DNA of 64,000 nucleotides from Gemmobacter aquaticus. GTDB lineage: Bacteria; Pseudomonadota; Alphaproteobacteria; Rhodobacterales; Rhodobacteraceae. Where the stretch lies: the NCBI RefSeq assembly GCF_007859075.1, contig NZ_VOAK01000022.1, positions 124,001 to 188,000 on the forward strand, given 5' to 3'. The position numbers and the translations under genes were made by a program. The notes below the pieces were generated by a model, which was not told where the DNA came from, searched no databases, and was given only the letters and a program-made list of their open reading frames with translations. Below are positions 17,344 to 26,400 of the stretch, in pieces (position 1 is the stretch's first letter; each line of letters opens with the position of its first letter).

Positions 17344-19254
17344 ATGCGGCAGCTAAGGGACGCGCTTCACATCTTTCAGTCGAAGCTCTCGCGCAGGAAC
17401 AAGCAGTTTGTCCTGCTGGTGATCGACACGCTGCTGCCGCCCGCAGTTCTGGTGCTGACCCTTGTGTTGATACGCAATGGGCTGTCGGCCTTCGTGATCT
17501 ATCCCCGTGTCATTCTGGCGCTGCCGATACTGGCCACCATTGGCGGTGCGCTGTCGATCTGGCTCGGTCTGTCGCGCATCCAGCTTAAGGCCTATGAGAC
17601 AAATGCGATGGCGCGGACGGCGATGTTTGCGCTGGTTCTTGCGCTTGCGGTGCCGATCATACTGGGCCTGTTCATGCCCGGATTCCCGATTGCCGGTGTG
17701 GTCGTCTTCGGGCTTGTGACCTTTATCGCCTCGGTCGGGGTGCGTCTGGCCATGTTCCATGCGCTGCTGTGGGTCCTGCGCCATGGCAAGCAAAAGCACC
17801 GTGTGGTGATTTACGGGGCCGGGGCAACCGGCGTGCAGCTTGTTGCCGCGCTGCGTTCACACGAGCGCATCGTGCCGGTGGCCTTTGTCGACGACAACGC
17901 CGCGCTGCATTCGACCACCGTATCGGGGCTGCGCGTGCTGCCCCCCGACCGGCTGGAGGTACTGGCCGAGCAATATGATATCGACCGGGTGATCCTTGCG
18001 ATGCCCTCGGTCTCGGCGCCCAAGATCGCACGCCTCTCGCGCGGCCTGCGGGCCATGGGGCTCAAGGTTCAGTCGCTGCCCTCTTTCGCGCAATTGGTGG
18101 GTGAGGAAGAGCTGATCGACAATCTGTCGCCCGTGGTCCCCGGACAGTTTCTGGGTCGGGCGCAGATCGACCATCGTCTGCTCAAGGCTGATGGCGCCTA
18201 TCGTGGCAAGTCGATCCTCGTCTCCGGGGCGGGCGGTTCGATCGGGTCAGAGCTGTGCCGGCAATTGATCAACTATGCGCCCGCGCGGATCGTGCTTTAT
18301 GAGGTCAGCGAGGTCGCGCTTTACAACATCGACCGCGAATTGCGAGAGCGGATCGAGGATTCAGGTATAGAGATCGTCCCGGTGCTGGGATCGGTCACCG
18401 ACAGCCGGCTGACACGGATCGTGATCAACCAGTACGCCATCGACGTCGTATTCCACGCCGCTGCCTACAAACATGTGCCGCTGGTGGAAATCAACCCGCT
18501 GGCAGGACTTGCCAACAACGTCCTTGGCACCCGCACCATAGCCGAGGTTTCGCATGAGGCGGGTGTTGGGCGGTTCATCCTCGTCTCGTCCGACAAGGCC
18601 GTGCGTCCCACGAATGTCATGGGTGCATCCAAGCGACTGGCCGAGCTGGTGATCCAGGATCTTGCCAAACGCTCACGCGGGACAGTGTTTTCCATGGTGC
18701 GCTTCGGCAATGTGCTGGGCTCATCAGGCTCTGTCATCCCGCTGTTCAAGGAGCAGATCGCCAAGGGTGGCCCTGTCACCCTGACGCATGAGGACGTGAC
18801 GCGCTATTTCATGACCATCTCCGAGGCCGCGCAGCTTGTTCTGCTGGCGGGTTCATTCTCGGATGCGCAAACCTCGCGCGGGGGCGATGTTTTCGTTCTG
18901 GACATGGGCAAGCCGGTCAAGATCCGCGATGTGGCGGTGCAGATGATCCATGCGGCGGGCTATTCGGTGCGCGACGATCGCAATCCCGATGGCGATATAG
19001 AGATTCAAGTGACCGGTCTGCGGCCCGGAGAGAAGCTCTATGAAGAACTGCTGATCGGGGCGGGACTGTTGACCACACCGCACAGCAAGATCATGCGCGC
19101 CCGTGAAGAAAGCCTGTCGGAGCTCGAAATGGCCTCGGCGCTGCGCGAGTTGCGTTCGGCCGTCGCCGTGGGTGACGAGGATGCCGCGCGGGGCGTGATC
19201 GTCAGGTGGGTGAACGGCTATCAGCCCGCACAACATGTTTCCGCCGCGCAATGA
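17344..19254 (+). CDS. CapD/WbpM-like nucleotide-sugar 4,6-dehydratase, membrane-anchored
   Basis: A 636-residue polysaccharide biosynthesis protein. Four hydrophobic helices (about residues 22-140) precede a first Rossmann-like domain (GAGATGVQL near 159) and a second, catalytic one (GAGGSIGSEL near 297). The catalytic region reads SSDKAVRPTNVMGASK: Met stands where most SDRs have Tyr, as is known for WbpM/CapD-type 4,6-dehydratases. The likely substrate is a UDP-HexNAc. ATG 17344 is chosen for the AAGGA just upstream and the start of the membrane domain. Confidence 0.9.
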   Translation: MRQLRDALHIFQSKLSRRNKQFVLLVIDTLLPPAVLVLTLVLIRNGLSAFVIYPRVILALPILATIGGALSIWLGLSRIQLKAYETNAMARTAMFALVLALAVPIILGLFMPGFPIAGVVVFGLVTFIASVGVRLAMFHALLWVLRHGKQKHRVVIYGAGATGVQLVAALRSHERIVPVAFVDDNAALHSTTVSGLRVLPPDRLEVLAEQYDIDRVILAMPSVSAPKIARLSRGLRAMGLKVQSLPSFAQLVGEEELIDNLSPVVPGQFLGRAQIDHRLLKADGAYRGKSILVSGAGGSIGSELCRQLINYAPARIVLYEVSEVALYNIDRELRERIEDSGIEIVPVLGSVTDSRLTRIVINQYAIDVVFHAAAYKHVPLVEINPLAGLANNVLGTRTIAEVSHEAGVGRFILVSSDKAVRPTNVMGASKRLAELVIQDLAKRSRGTVFSMVRFGNVLGSSGSVIPLFKEQIAKGGPVTLTHEDVTRYFMTISEAAQLVLLAGSFSDAQTSRGGDVFVLDMGKPVKIRDVAVQMIHAAGYSVRDDRNPDGDIEIQVTGLRPGEKLYEELLIGAGLLTTPHSKIMRAREESLSELEMASALRELRSAVAVGDEDAARGVIVRWVNGYQPAQHVSAAQ

Positions 19255-19345
19255 TGTGCCGATACTGACGGTTGGGCGATTGTTGCGGCGCGGACTTTCT
19301 CCTATTCTGCGCTCGAAACATTCAGGAAGCCAAGGCAACAACCGC

Positions 19346-21526
19346 ATGATGACGTTCTCGGCCCGGAAGGCGGGATATCTCGCCGCCACCTCGTTGTTGG
19401 CCCTCGTAGCCTCTTCCGCCTTGCAGGCGCAGTCTGCCGATCCGGTTTTTCCGCGCGCCACGCTCAACCTTTACGGTGTCAGCGGTCTGATCGACATGCC
19501 GTCGGGTGAGATGCAGCCTGATGCCTATCTGACCAGCTCTTACGGGACGTTCGGCCCGATCAGCCGCACGACGCTGACCTTCCAGATCACCCCCCGCATG
19601 TCGGCGAGCTTTCGATACTACGGGGTCGAGGACTGGATCGCCAACCTGAACTGCTATCCCGACTGTCAGGGTCGGGTGAACAGCTATGAGACCTATTACG
19701 ACCGCTCCTTCGACTTCCGCTATCAGTTGTTGCAGGAGCGGGGCTATCTGCCTTCGGTGGTCATCGGGCTGCAGGACATCGCCGGAACCGGGATCCTGTC
19801 GGGCGAGTTCATCGCGGCGACCAAGCACATCACGCCAGAGCTCAAGGCCACCCTCGGCCTCGGCTGGGGCCGGCTTGGAAGCTACGGATCCTTCGGATCA
19901 CCCTTTGGCGACCGGCCGAAGATCCAGGTCGATGAGGGTGGCGATTTCAACTACGACACCTGGTTCCGCGGCCCCTCCGCCTTCTTTGGTGGGGTGGAGT
20001 GGCAGGCGACCGACAAGCTGTCATTCAAGCTCGAATATTCCTCGGACAATTTCGATGTCGAGGCGGAACAACGCAAGACCTTTGATCGCAGCAGCCCGAT
20101 CAACGTTGGCGCGGAATACACCTTCAACGAATGGTTCCGTGTCGGTGGCTATTACATGTACGGCAGCGAACTGGGCTTTGCCGCGCATTTCACGATCAAT
20201 CCCAAGCAACGCCCGATGGGCAGCATCCGCGACGGCGCGCCCGATCCGGTCCAGCCGCGGCCTGCCCGCAGCGCCGACCCGGAAAGCTATGATCCTGGCT
20301 GGGTTACCCAGCCAGACGCCGCGCCCTTGCTGATCTCCAATATCAACAAGCGGCTAAAAACCGACGGCCTTGTGGTCGAAGGCATGAACTTTGATGGCAC
20401 GACCGCCCGCGTCACCGTCCGCAACAACCGCTACGATGCCGAAGCGCAGATGGTGGGTCGGGTCGCGCGGGCCATGTCCTATACCATGCCGAACTCGGTC
20501 GAGACTTTCGAGATCCTGCCAGTGCATGACGGCATACCCGCTTCACGCATCGTGGTTGACCGCAAAACGCTTGAACGCACCGAAAACTCGCCCACTGCGA
20601 CCGAGGACATGCGCAAGGGTGTCGTGGTGACTGAGACGTCGCCGCTGCGGACCCTCGACATGACGATGAACCCGGATCTGTATCCGCGGTTCCGCTGGTC
20701 GCTGGCCCCCTATGCGCAGATCGAACTGTTTGACCCGGACGAGCCCTTCAAGGCCGATTTCGGACTTGAACTGTCTGGCCGTTATGAGGCTGCACCGGGT
20801 ATTGTGTTGTCAGGTGCCATCACGCAGCCGCTGTTCGGCAACCTTGATGACGATCCGACCCCCTCGACCTCGGAACTGCCGCACGTGCGCTCGGACGCCG
20901 CGCTTTATAACGAGCAGGGGCGCCCCGCGATCGAGCATCTGACCGCCGCCTGGTACGCCAGCCCGACGCCAACGGTTTACAGCCGGGTGACGGTCGGCCT
21001 GATCGAGCGCATGTTTGGCGGTGTTTCGGCCGAAGTCCTGTGGAAGCGGGTGGATAGCCCCTTCGCGCTCGGCGCCGAGGTGAACTACGTGCAACAGCGC
21101 GACTATGACCAGCTCTTCACCTTCCAGGATTACACGGTCACGACGGGCCATGTGTCGGGCTACTATGAATTCGGCGAGGGGTATCATGCCCAGCTTGATG
21201 TGGGCCGCTATCTGGCTGGGGACGTCGGCGCCACCCTTTCGCTGAACCGCGAGTTCGAGAATGGCTGGCGTGTCGGGGTCTTTGCGACCAAGACTGACGT
21301 TTCGGCCGAGGAGTTCGGCGAGGGCTCGTTCGACAAGGGCATTACGTTGACGATTCCGCTTACCTGGGGCCTGGGGACGCCGTCCACCGACACCTATGGC
21401 GCCACGATCAGGCCGCTTACTCGGGATGGCGGCGCACGCCTCAATGTCGCGGATCGCCTGTACGAATCCATCCGCCGGCATGACGAGTCGAGCATCGACG
21501 GACAGTGGGGGCGGTTCTGGAAATGA
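19346..21526 (+). CDS. YjbH domain exopolysaccharide outer-membrane protein
   Basis: A 726-residue exported protein with a signal peptide ending near SALQAQS. The opening LNLYGVSGLIDMPSGEMQPDA and the many amphipathic strands with aromatic ends are typical of YjbH/GfcD, an outer-membrane barrel pair associated with capsule or exopolysaccharide secretion. The C-terminal half (from about RWSLAPYAQIEL) looks like a second barrel. ATG 19346 begins the signal; the frame from 19235 overlaps the dehydratase end. The stop overlaps the YjbF start in ATGA, so the two are translationally coupled. Confidence 0.85.
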   Translation: MMTFSARKAGYLAATSLLALVASSALQAQSADPVFPRATLNLYGVSGLIDMPSGEMQPDAYLTSSYGTFGPISRTTLTFQITPRMSASFRYYGVEDWIANLNCYPDCQGRVNSYETYYDRSFDFRYQLLQERGYLPSVVIGLQDIAGTGILSGEFIAATKHITPELKATLGLGWGRLGSYGSFGSPFGDRPKIQVDEGGDFNYDTWFRGPSAFFGGVEWQATDKLSFKLEYSSDNFDVEAEQRKTFDRSSPINVGAEYTFNEWFRVGGYYMYGSELGFAAHFTINPKQRPMGSIRDGAPDPVQPRPARSADPESYDPGWVTQPDAAPLLISNINKRLKTDGLVVEGMNFDGTTARVTVRNNRYDAEAQMVGRVARAMSYTMPNSVETFEILPVHDGIPASRIVVDRKTLERTENSPTATEDMRKGVVVTETSPLRTLDMTMNPDLYPRFRWSLAPYAQIELFDPDEPFKADFGLELSGRYEAAPGIVLSGAITQPLFGNLDDDPTPSTSELPHVRSDAALYNEQGRPAIEHLTAAWYASPTPTVYSRVTVGLIERMFGGVSAEVLWKRVDSPFALGAEVNYVQQRDYDQLFTFQDYTVTTGHVSGYYEFGEGYHAQLDVGRYLAGDVGATLSLNREFENGWRVGVFATKTDVSAEEFGEGSFDKGITLTIPLTWGLGTPSTDTYGATIRPLTRDGGARLNVADRLYESIRRHDESSIDGQWGRFWK

Positions 21527-22191
21527 CACGCAGCATCGGGTTTGCCATCCTCGGCGCAGTCGCGCTGACGCTTGGCGCATGCGGCAGCGACAAAGGCCAA
21601 TCCTCACCGGCTGTCCTCTTTGGCAAGACGCTTGCCGGTGTGGTCATGGGCAAGGGCGGTGCGGCGGCGCCCGCTCAGGTGTCGCGGGCCGAACTGGAAA
21701 AGCTGGGCACGCCGGTCATCATGGGCACGATCGCGTCGTCGGGCGGGCTCCTTTACCTTGTCCCGATCTCCCAGCAGGGAAATGTCGTGACCTGGTCGAC
21801 GTCAAACGACATCACCATCACCTTCAAGGACGATGTCATGTCGCAGACGCGCGGCATCGGCCCCGACATCATGGAATCTGCGACTCCGAGTCGTTCGCAG
21901 CTGCAGAATCCCGGCTCAACCTATCGGCGTAGCTATGCTTATCTGGATGGCGGCGATCGTCTTGTCCGTTTTACCTACGACTGTGCGGTCAGTTTCGCAG
22001 GCGCAGAAACCATTACTGTGGTAGGCCGGCAACATTCGACCCGTCATATGCTGGAACAGTGCACCGGAAATCGGGGTCAATTTACCAATGAATACTGGTT
22101 CGAAAGTGACGGAAAAGTAAGGAAATCCAAGGAGTTGCTTGTGACGGAATGGGGCCCGATCGAGCTTTTCCGGGTGATTGACAGGGGCTAG
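21523..22191 (+). CDS. YjbF/GfcB family lipoprotein
   Basis: A 222-residue lipoprotein with lipobox LGAC at residue 18. It carries the YjbF/GfcB pattern of a periplasmic beta domain ending in KELLVTEWGPIELFRV. In E. coli yjbF and yjbH lie in one operon with yjbE and yjbG; here YjbG is absent and YjbH comes first. A candidate promoter for the next gene lies inside its 3' end (TTGACA at 22178-22183). Confidence 0.83.
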   Translation: MTRSIGFAILGAVALTLGACGSDKGQSSPAVLFGKTLAGVVMGKGGAAAPAQVSRAELEKLGTPVIMGTIASSGGLLYLVPISQQGNVVTWSTSNDITITFKDDVMSQTRGIGPDIMESATPSRSQLQNPGSTYRRSYAYLDGGDRLVRFTYDCAVSFAGAETITVVGRQHSTRHMLEQCTGNRGQFTNEYWFESDGKVRKSKELLVTEWGPIELFRVIDRG

Positions 22192-22195
22192 AAGT

Positions 22196-22267
22196 TCAGT
22201 CTTACTTTCCCTGTCGCGTTGTGATATCGCGTGGGCAATCGCCAATACTAAGTCATGGAGAGATAAA
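22196..22267 (+). promoter_or_regulatory. Leader of small secreted peptide 2
   Basis: It holds TCAGTCTT (22196-22203), a GCG-rich inverted stretch, ATACT (22245-22249) and GGAGA before ATG 22268. The TCAGTCTT-to-ATACT spacing is 49 bases, against 45 in the leader of the paralogue at 9902. Just upstream, TTGACA (22178) with CTTACT (22201) at 17 bases is a weak promoter candidate. Confidence 0.35.
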
Positions 22268-22477
22268 ATGAAAAAGTTCGCTGCTCTCGTCGTCGCCGCC
22301 TCGCTGGCTTCGACCGCTGCATTCGCTGGTGGCCCGGTTGTCGTGGCTGAAGAGCCGGCAGTCGTTGCTGCTGCACCGGCTTCGTCGATCGGCACCGCCG
22401 GCATCATCGCTGGCCTCGCAGGCCTGGCGCTGATCGCCGCTCTGTCGTCGGACTCGTCGGACGACACCACCAACTAA
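22268..22477 (+). CDS. Small secreted peptide with C-terminal hydrophobic segment (paralogue 2)
   Basis: A 69-residue product. The Sec signal is MKKFAALVVAASLASTAAFA|GG. Then come a Val/Ala/Glu-rich linker, a Gly/Ala/Leu hydrophobic segment (GTAGIIAGLAGLALIAAL) and an acidic Ser/Asp/Thr tail (SSDSSDDTTN). It is paralogous to the 59-residue peptide at 9902. Its place right behind yjbH-yjbF matches the small exported YjbE/GfcA-type protein of enterobacterial operons, but similarity is limited to the general layout. GGAGA precedes the ATG and a strong terminator follows. Confidence 0.82.
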   Translation: MKKFAALVVAASLASTAAFAGGPVVVAEEPAVVAAAPASSIGTAGIIAGLAGLALIAALSSDSSDDTTN

Positions 22478-22506
22478 TCGGTGGTTACCGAGCATTCGGT
22501 TCAGGG

Positions 22507-22536
22507 GGCCCGCTTCTAGCGGGCCTTTCTGTTTTT
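22507..22536 (+). terminator. Intrinsic terminator of exopolysaccharide locus
   Basis: GGCCCGCT (22507-22514) pairs with AGCGGGCC (22518-22525) across TCT, and a T-rich TTTCTGTTTTT follows. It separates the exopolysaccharide genes from the YihY gene 15 bases on. Confidence 0.9.
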
Positions 22537-22550
22537 CAGGACTGCGCACT

Positions 22551-23408
22551 GTGCCGACCCTTATTCACAGGTTGAAGCGCCGCCTTGCACGCATCTTCGT
22601 CCGCGCTGCAAAGGCGCAGCTTGGTATGGCTGCGGCTGCGGTGGCGTTCTACGGCTTTCTGGCTGTCTTTCCGGGCATAGCTCTGGTCATCGCCTTGTGG
22701 AGCATAGCCGCGGATCCAGAAGCGATTCGGCGCGAGCTGGAGATTCTGGACGATTTCCTGCCACCCGATGCCTTCTCGCTGCTTTCAAGCCAGGTCGAGG
22801 CACTGATGGCCGCGAACAGCACCGAACTGGGCTGGACTACGATCCTGTCGCTTCTCGTCGCCTTCTGGTCGGCGCGCGCGGGCGTTGCCGGCATGATCTC
22901 GGGTCTCAATGCTGTCCACCACCGGCCCGATCACGGCAGCCTGCGTGGCACTCTGCTGGCGCTGGTGCTGACCCTCGGGCTGATCTCCCTGGCGCTGCTG
23001 GCGCTTGTGGCAGCGCTTGTGGTGCCACTCGTGATCTCGCTCCTGCCGCTCGGCGCCCTGACGGCACTGGCGCTTGAACTGGCCAATACGGCTTTCCTGC
23101 TGGGGCTGGTCGTCTTCAGTCTGGGGATCACCTATCGCTTTGGTCCGAACCGGGCCGAGCATCACCAGAGACCGCCCCTGCTGACGGTGGGACTGCTTGT
23201 GGCGCTGGTGCTGTGGTTTGTCGTCTCGCGTGGGTTCGTGATCTATCTGGCGAACTTCAACACCTACAACCGCGTCTACGGCTCTATCGGGGCGGTGGTG
23301 ATCCTTCTGATCTGGATGTACCTCAGCGCCTATGCGGTGCTGTTCGGCGCCGCAGTTGACGCCGAACGGGCCGAGGTTCCCGAACCGGGGCTGCCCCCGG
23401 TTCAGTAG
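22551..23408 (+). CDS. YihY/BrkB (UPF0761) family inner-membrane protein
   Basis: A 285-residue polytopic protein with six hydrophobic segments and the family features AKAQLGMAAAAVAFYGFLAVFPG near the N-terminus, FWSARAGVAGMISGLNAVH in the middle and INTYNRVYG-like FNTYNRVYGSIGAV near the end. The older label ribonuclease BN is wrong for this family; function is unknown. It starts with GTG. Its end overlaps the end of tamB by seven bases on the opposite strand. Confidence 0.87.
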   Translation: MPTLIHRLKRRLARIFVRAAKAQLGMAAAAVAFYGFLAVFPGIALVIALWSIAADPEAIRRELEILDDFLPPDAFSLLSSQVEALMAANSTELGWTTILSLLVAFWSARAGVAGMISGLNAVHHRPDHGSLRGTLLALVLTLGLISLALLALVAALVVPLVISLLPLGALTALALELANTAFLLGLVVFSLGITYRFGPNRAEHHQRPPLLTVGLLVALVLWFVVSRGFVIYLANFNTYNRVYGSIGAVVILLIWMYLSAYAVLFGAAVDAERAEVPEPGLPPVQ

Positions 23409-26400
23409 TCCTTCTGCTTGAAGATGCCGATGCTGGTATCGCCATCGTTGCCGACGGTACCGCGCACCGTTATCGAATCCGTCACGTCGAGGTTGAGGTG
23501 AATTTCGGCCTGGCCGCCCTGGCCGATCTCGACTTCGGTATAAGTGTTCTTCGAGATGTACTTGCCTGCTGTGACGGTGGTCTCGCCTTGGGCATTGGTG
23601 CTGACGTCCAGATCATCAAGCCCAAATCCCTTGCGCAGGTTGCCCACGATCCCGGCGCCACCCCGCCCGGCCAGTGTCGCCACCGCCGAGGCCAGCTGCA
23701 TCGCCTGAAACGCTGAAAGTGAGCTCAGGTCGCGCCCGAACAAAAGCCGCGCCAGAACCTCTTCCTGCGGCAGTTCGGGGCTTGAGACGAAGCTGACGTC
23801 AGGCTCGCTGACCGGCCCTTCGATCTGGACAGAGCTTGTGATCCCGTCGCTTTCGTTCGAGGCCACGACCTGAAGATAAGGGTCGAAGTCGCCCTCAACT
23901 CGGATCGTCGCTTCGGAAATCGTCAGACGCTTGCCCAGAATGTCCAGCCGGCCGCGAACCAGCTCGAACCCACCCGACGGGACGATGCGCTCGGTGGTGC
24001 CGCCTACGCGCAGCTCTCCGCCCATCTCAAGGTCAAGCCCGCGACCGCGCACAAAGATGCGCTGCGGAGCAGACACAGTCAGGTCCAGCCCGTAGGGACG
24101 CATCTTGCTGCCCCCACCGCCCGAGGCCTTGCTGCCGTCGCCAAGCAGTCCGGCGCGCTTGCGCGTTGCGAGTACATCCGCAGGCTCGGCCCTATGCTCA
24201 AGGCCCGGAAGACCTGCCGCACCACCAAAGCCGGTGGAGGGGATCTGAAGTTCGGTTTCACTGAGCGTGATGTTGCCCGCGATCATGGCCCCCCCTGCGA
24301 GCGGACCGCGAACGGAGACCCCGCCATTCAGACGCGTCGTGAACAGGTTGGGATCGCGCAGGATCAACTGTCGTAAACTGACGTCGATATTGCCCTGGAA
24401 GGGGGCCTCGATCCCCGTGCTGCCCGCGATCGAAAAGTCGCCGCCTGCGTTGCTGCGTCCACGCAGGTCAATCCGGGCCGTGCCGCCCGACAGTGTAATG
24501 GTTCCGCCCAGCCCCTCGACACTGTTGGGGGCCGAGGGGTTGGCGATGCGCAAGCCATCCAGCGTCACCGTGCCGCGCAGTGAGGCAGGCGCCAGCGGCC
24601 CCACCAGCCGCAGGTCATAGCGCACCCCACCGGTTACCGTGGTCGGATCGACAAAGGGGTTGGCAAGCGCTGCCTGCGCACGCCCGGCAATGCCCAGATC
24701 GGCCGTTGAGAAGTCTGACGCCATCCGACCGCGCACTGTGCTGTCGATCCCACCCGGACCGCGCGCGGCAAGGTTCAGGTCATAGCCGCGCGCGTCCTCG
24801 ACAGCCGTGCCCTTGATGGTCAGTGCACCGGGAAATTGGGGCAGGACGGTCGCCAGATTGTTGATCGCGGCATCGACCGTCAGGCGGCGGTTCGCCCCTT
24901 CGATGGTGCCGCGGAGATCGGCGCGCATCTGCGGGTTACTCAGGTTGGCGGTGTTCACCTTGACCTGCCCGCCCTGCAGCGCAACATCCGCAGCCAGACG
25001 CGTCTCGCCCGCCAGCAGGCGGTCGGCCTCGGGCTGCCCGATGGCGAGACCCCGGCCATTCGCGCGCAGCGTCAGCGCGCCATCCTGTGGCGTTCCGCGG
25101 AAGGTGGCATCCGCCGTCAGGCTGCCACGATATCCGCCGCCAAGAGTGCGCAGATCGCTGAAGCCCATCCGGGCGCGCAGATCATGGCCCGCAGGGTCGA
25201 TCTTGCCCTGCGCCGAAAGATCCAGCGTCGCGGCATTGACCGTCAGCTGTTCCAGATCGACGGTCTGCCCCCGCACCCGCGCCTTTGCCGTGATGGTCGA
25301 TGCGCCGCGCAGCAGGCTGTCAGCCTCGGCGATGCCCACCGCAAGGCCGTTTCCGCGCGCGTCAAACGTAACGACCGCATCCTGGCTGGTGCCTGTGACG
25401 CGCGCCTGACCTGCAAGGCTGCCGCGATACGGCCCGCCCAACACCGACAGGTCGCCAAAACTCAGATCGGCGGTCAGATCACTGCCCGTTGTGGCCAGGG
25501 AGCCTTTGGCCGTCGCCTTGAGACTGGCGGCCGTTACATCCAGCGTGTTCAGGCGGGTGCCGGTTTGGTCGCGTTTGATGTTTATCGTGATGGCTGAGGA
25601 TCCGGCCAGAAGATTGTCCACTTCGGCAATCCCGACCTTCAACCCTTCACCCTGTATACGACCCGCAAGGTCAAAGGCGCCGGTCAGAAGCGCTGCATCG
25701 CCCGAAAGCTGGGCCTGCACCTTGCCGCCCAGTGATCGGCCCGCAAGGTCCGAGAACCGCGCAAGATCATCGGCGCGCACAGCGCCCTGACCCTTCAGGG
25801 CCAGCGCTGATTGAAGGCCGCCGATATCGAGCGCCCCGTCAAAGCCGAAATCTGCGCCTTCGACCTGAAGAAGCGGCAGGGCCAGCGCATCCTGCCCCTC
25901 TTGCCAGCGAAACCCGAGGCGGCCCTTCAGCGTGTCGCCGATGGCACGGGCCAGCGCCTGATCGGCAGCTGCGACACCTGTCGCGGCAAAGTCGATCGTT
26001 CCCTCGGCAAGCGGCTTGCCGTCGGGGCGCGCGATGCTGCCACCCCCAGTGACGCCAAGTTGCCCAAGGCCGAGCTCGGGCGCGTCCAGTCCCGTTACGC
26101 CAAGATCAATCGTCCAACGATCTGCCTTGACCGCGTCAAAGGCCAGATTGAGGTTAGCCTGCGATACATAGGTGGGTTTGTCGCCCGCGATTGGCAAAAG
26201 CACGCGCTGGCCATCCAGCCCCAGATTGCCCTTCACATCAAAGCGTTGGGGCAAGCCATCGCTTGCCAGCGCCAGATCGCCGCCGAGCCGCAGGGCGCGC
26301 GTGGTGACGCCAAACTGGCTGACCTCCAGTGCACCATCGGCCCGGCGCTCGCCCTGTGCCGTCAACGCCACGTCTGACCCGAAGAAGGCCGCATATTCCG

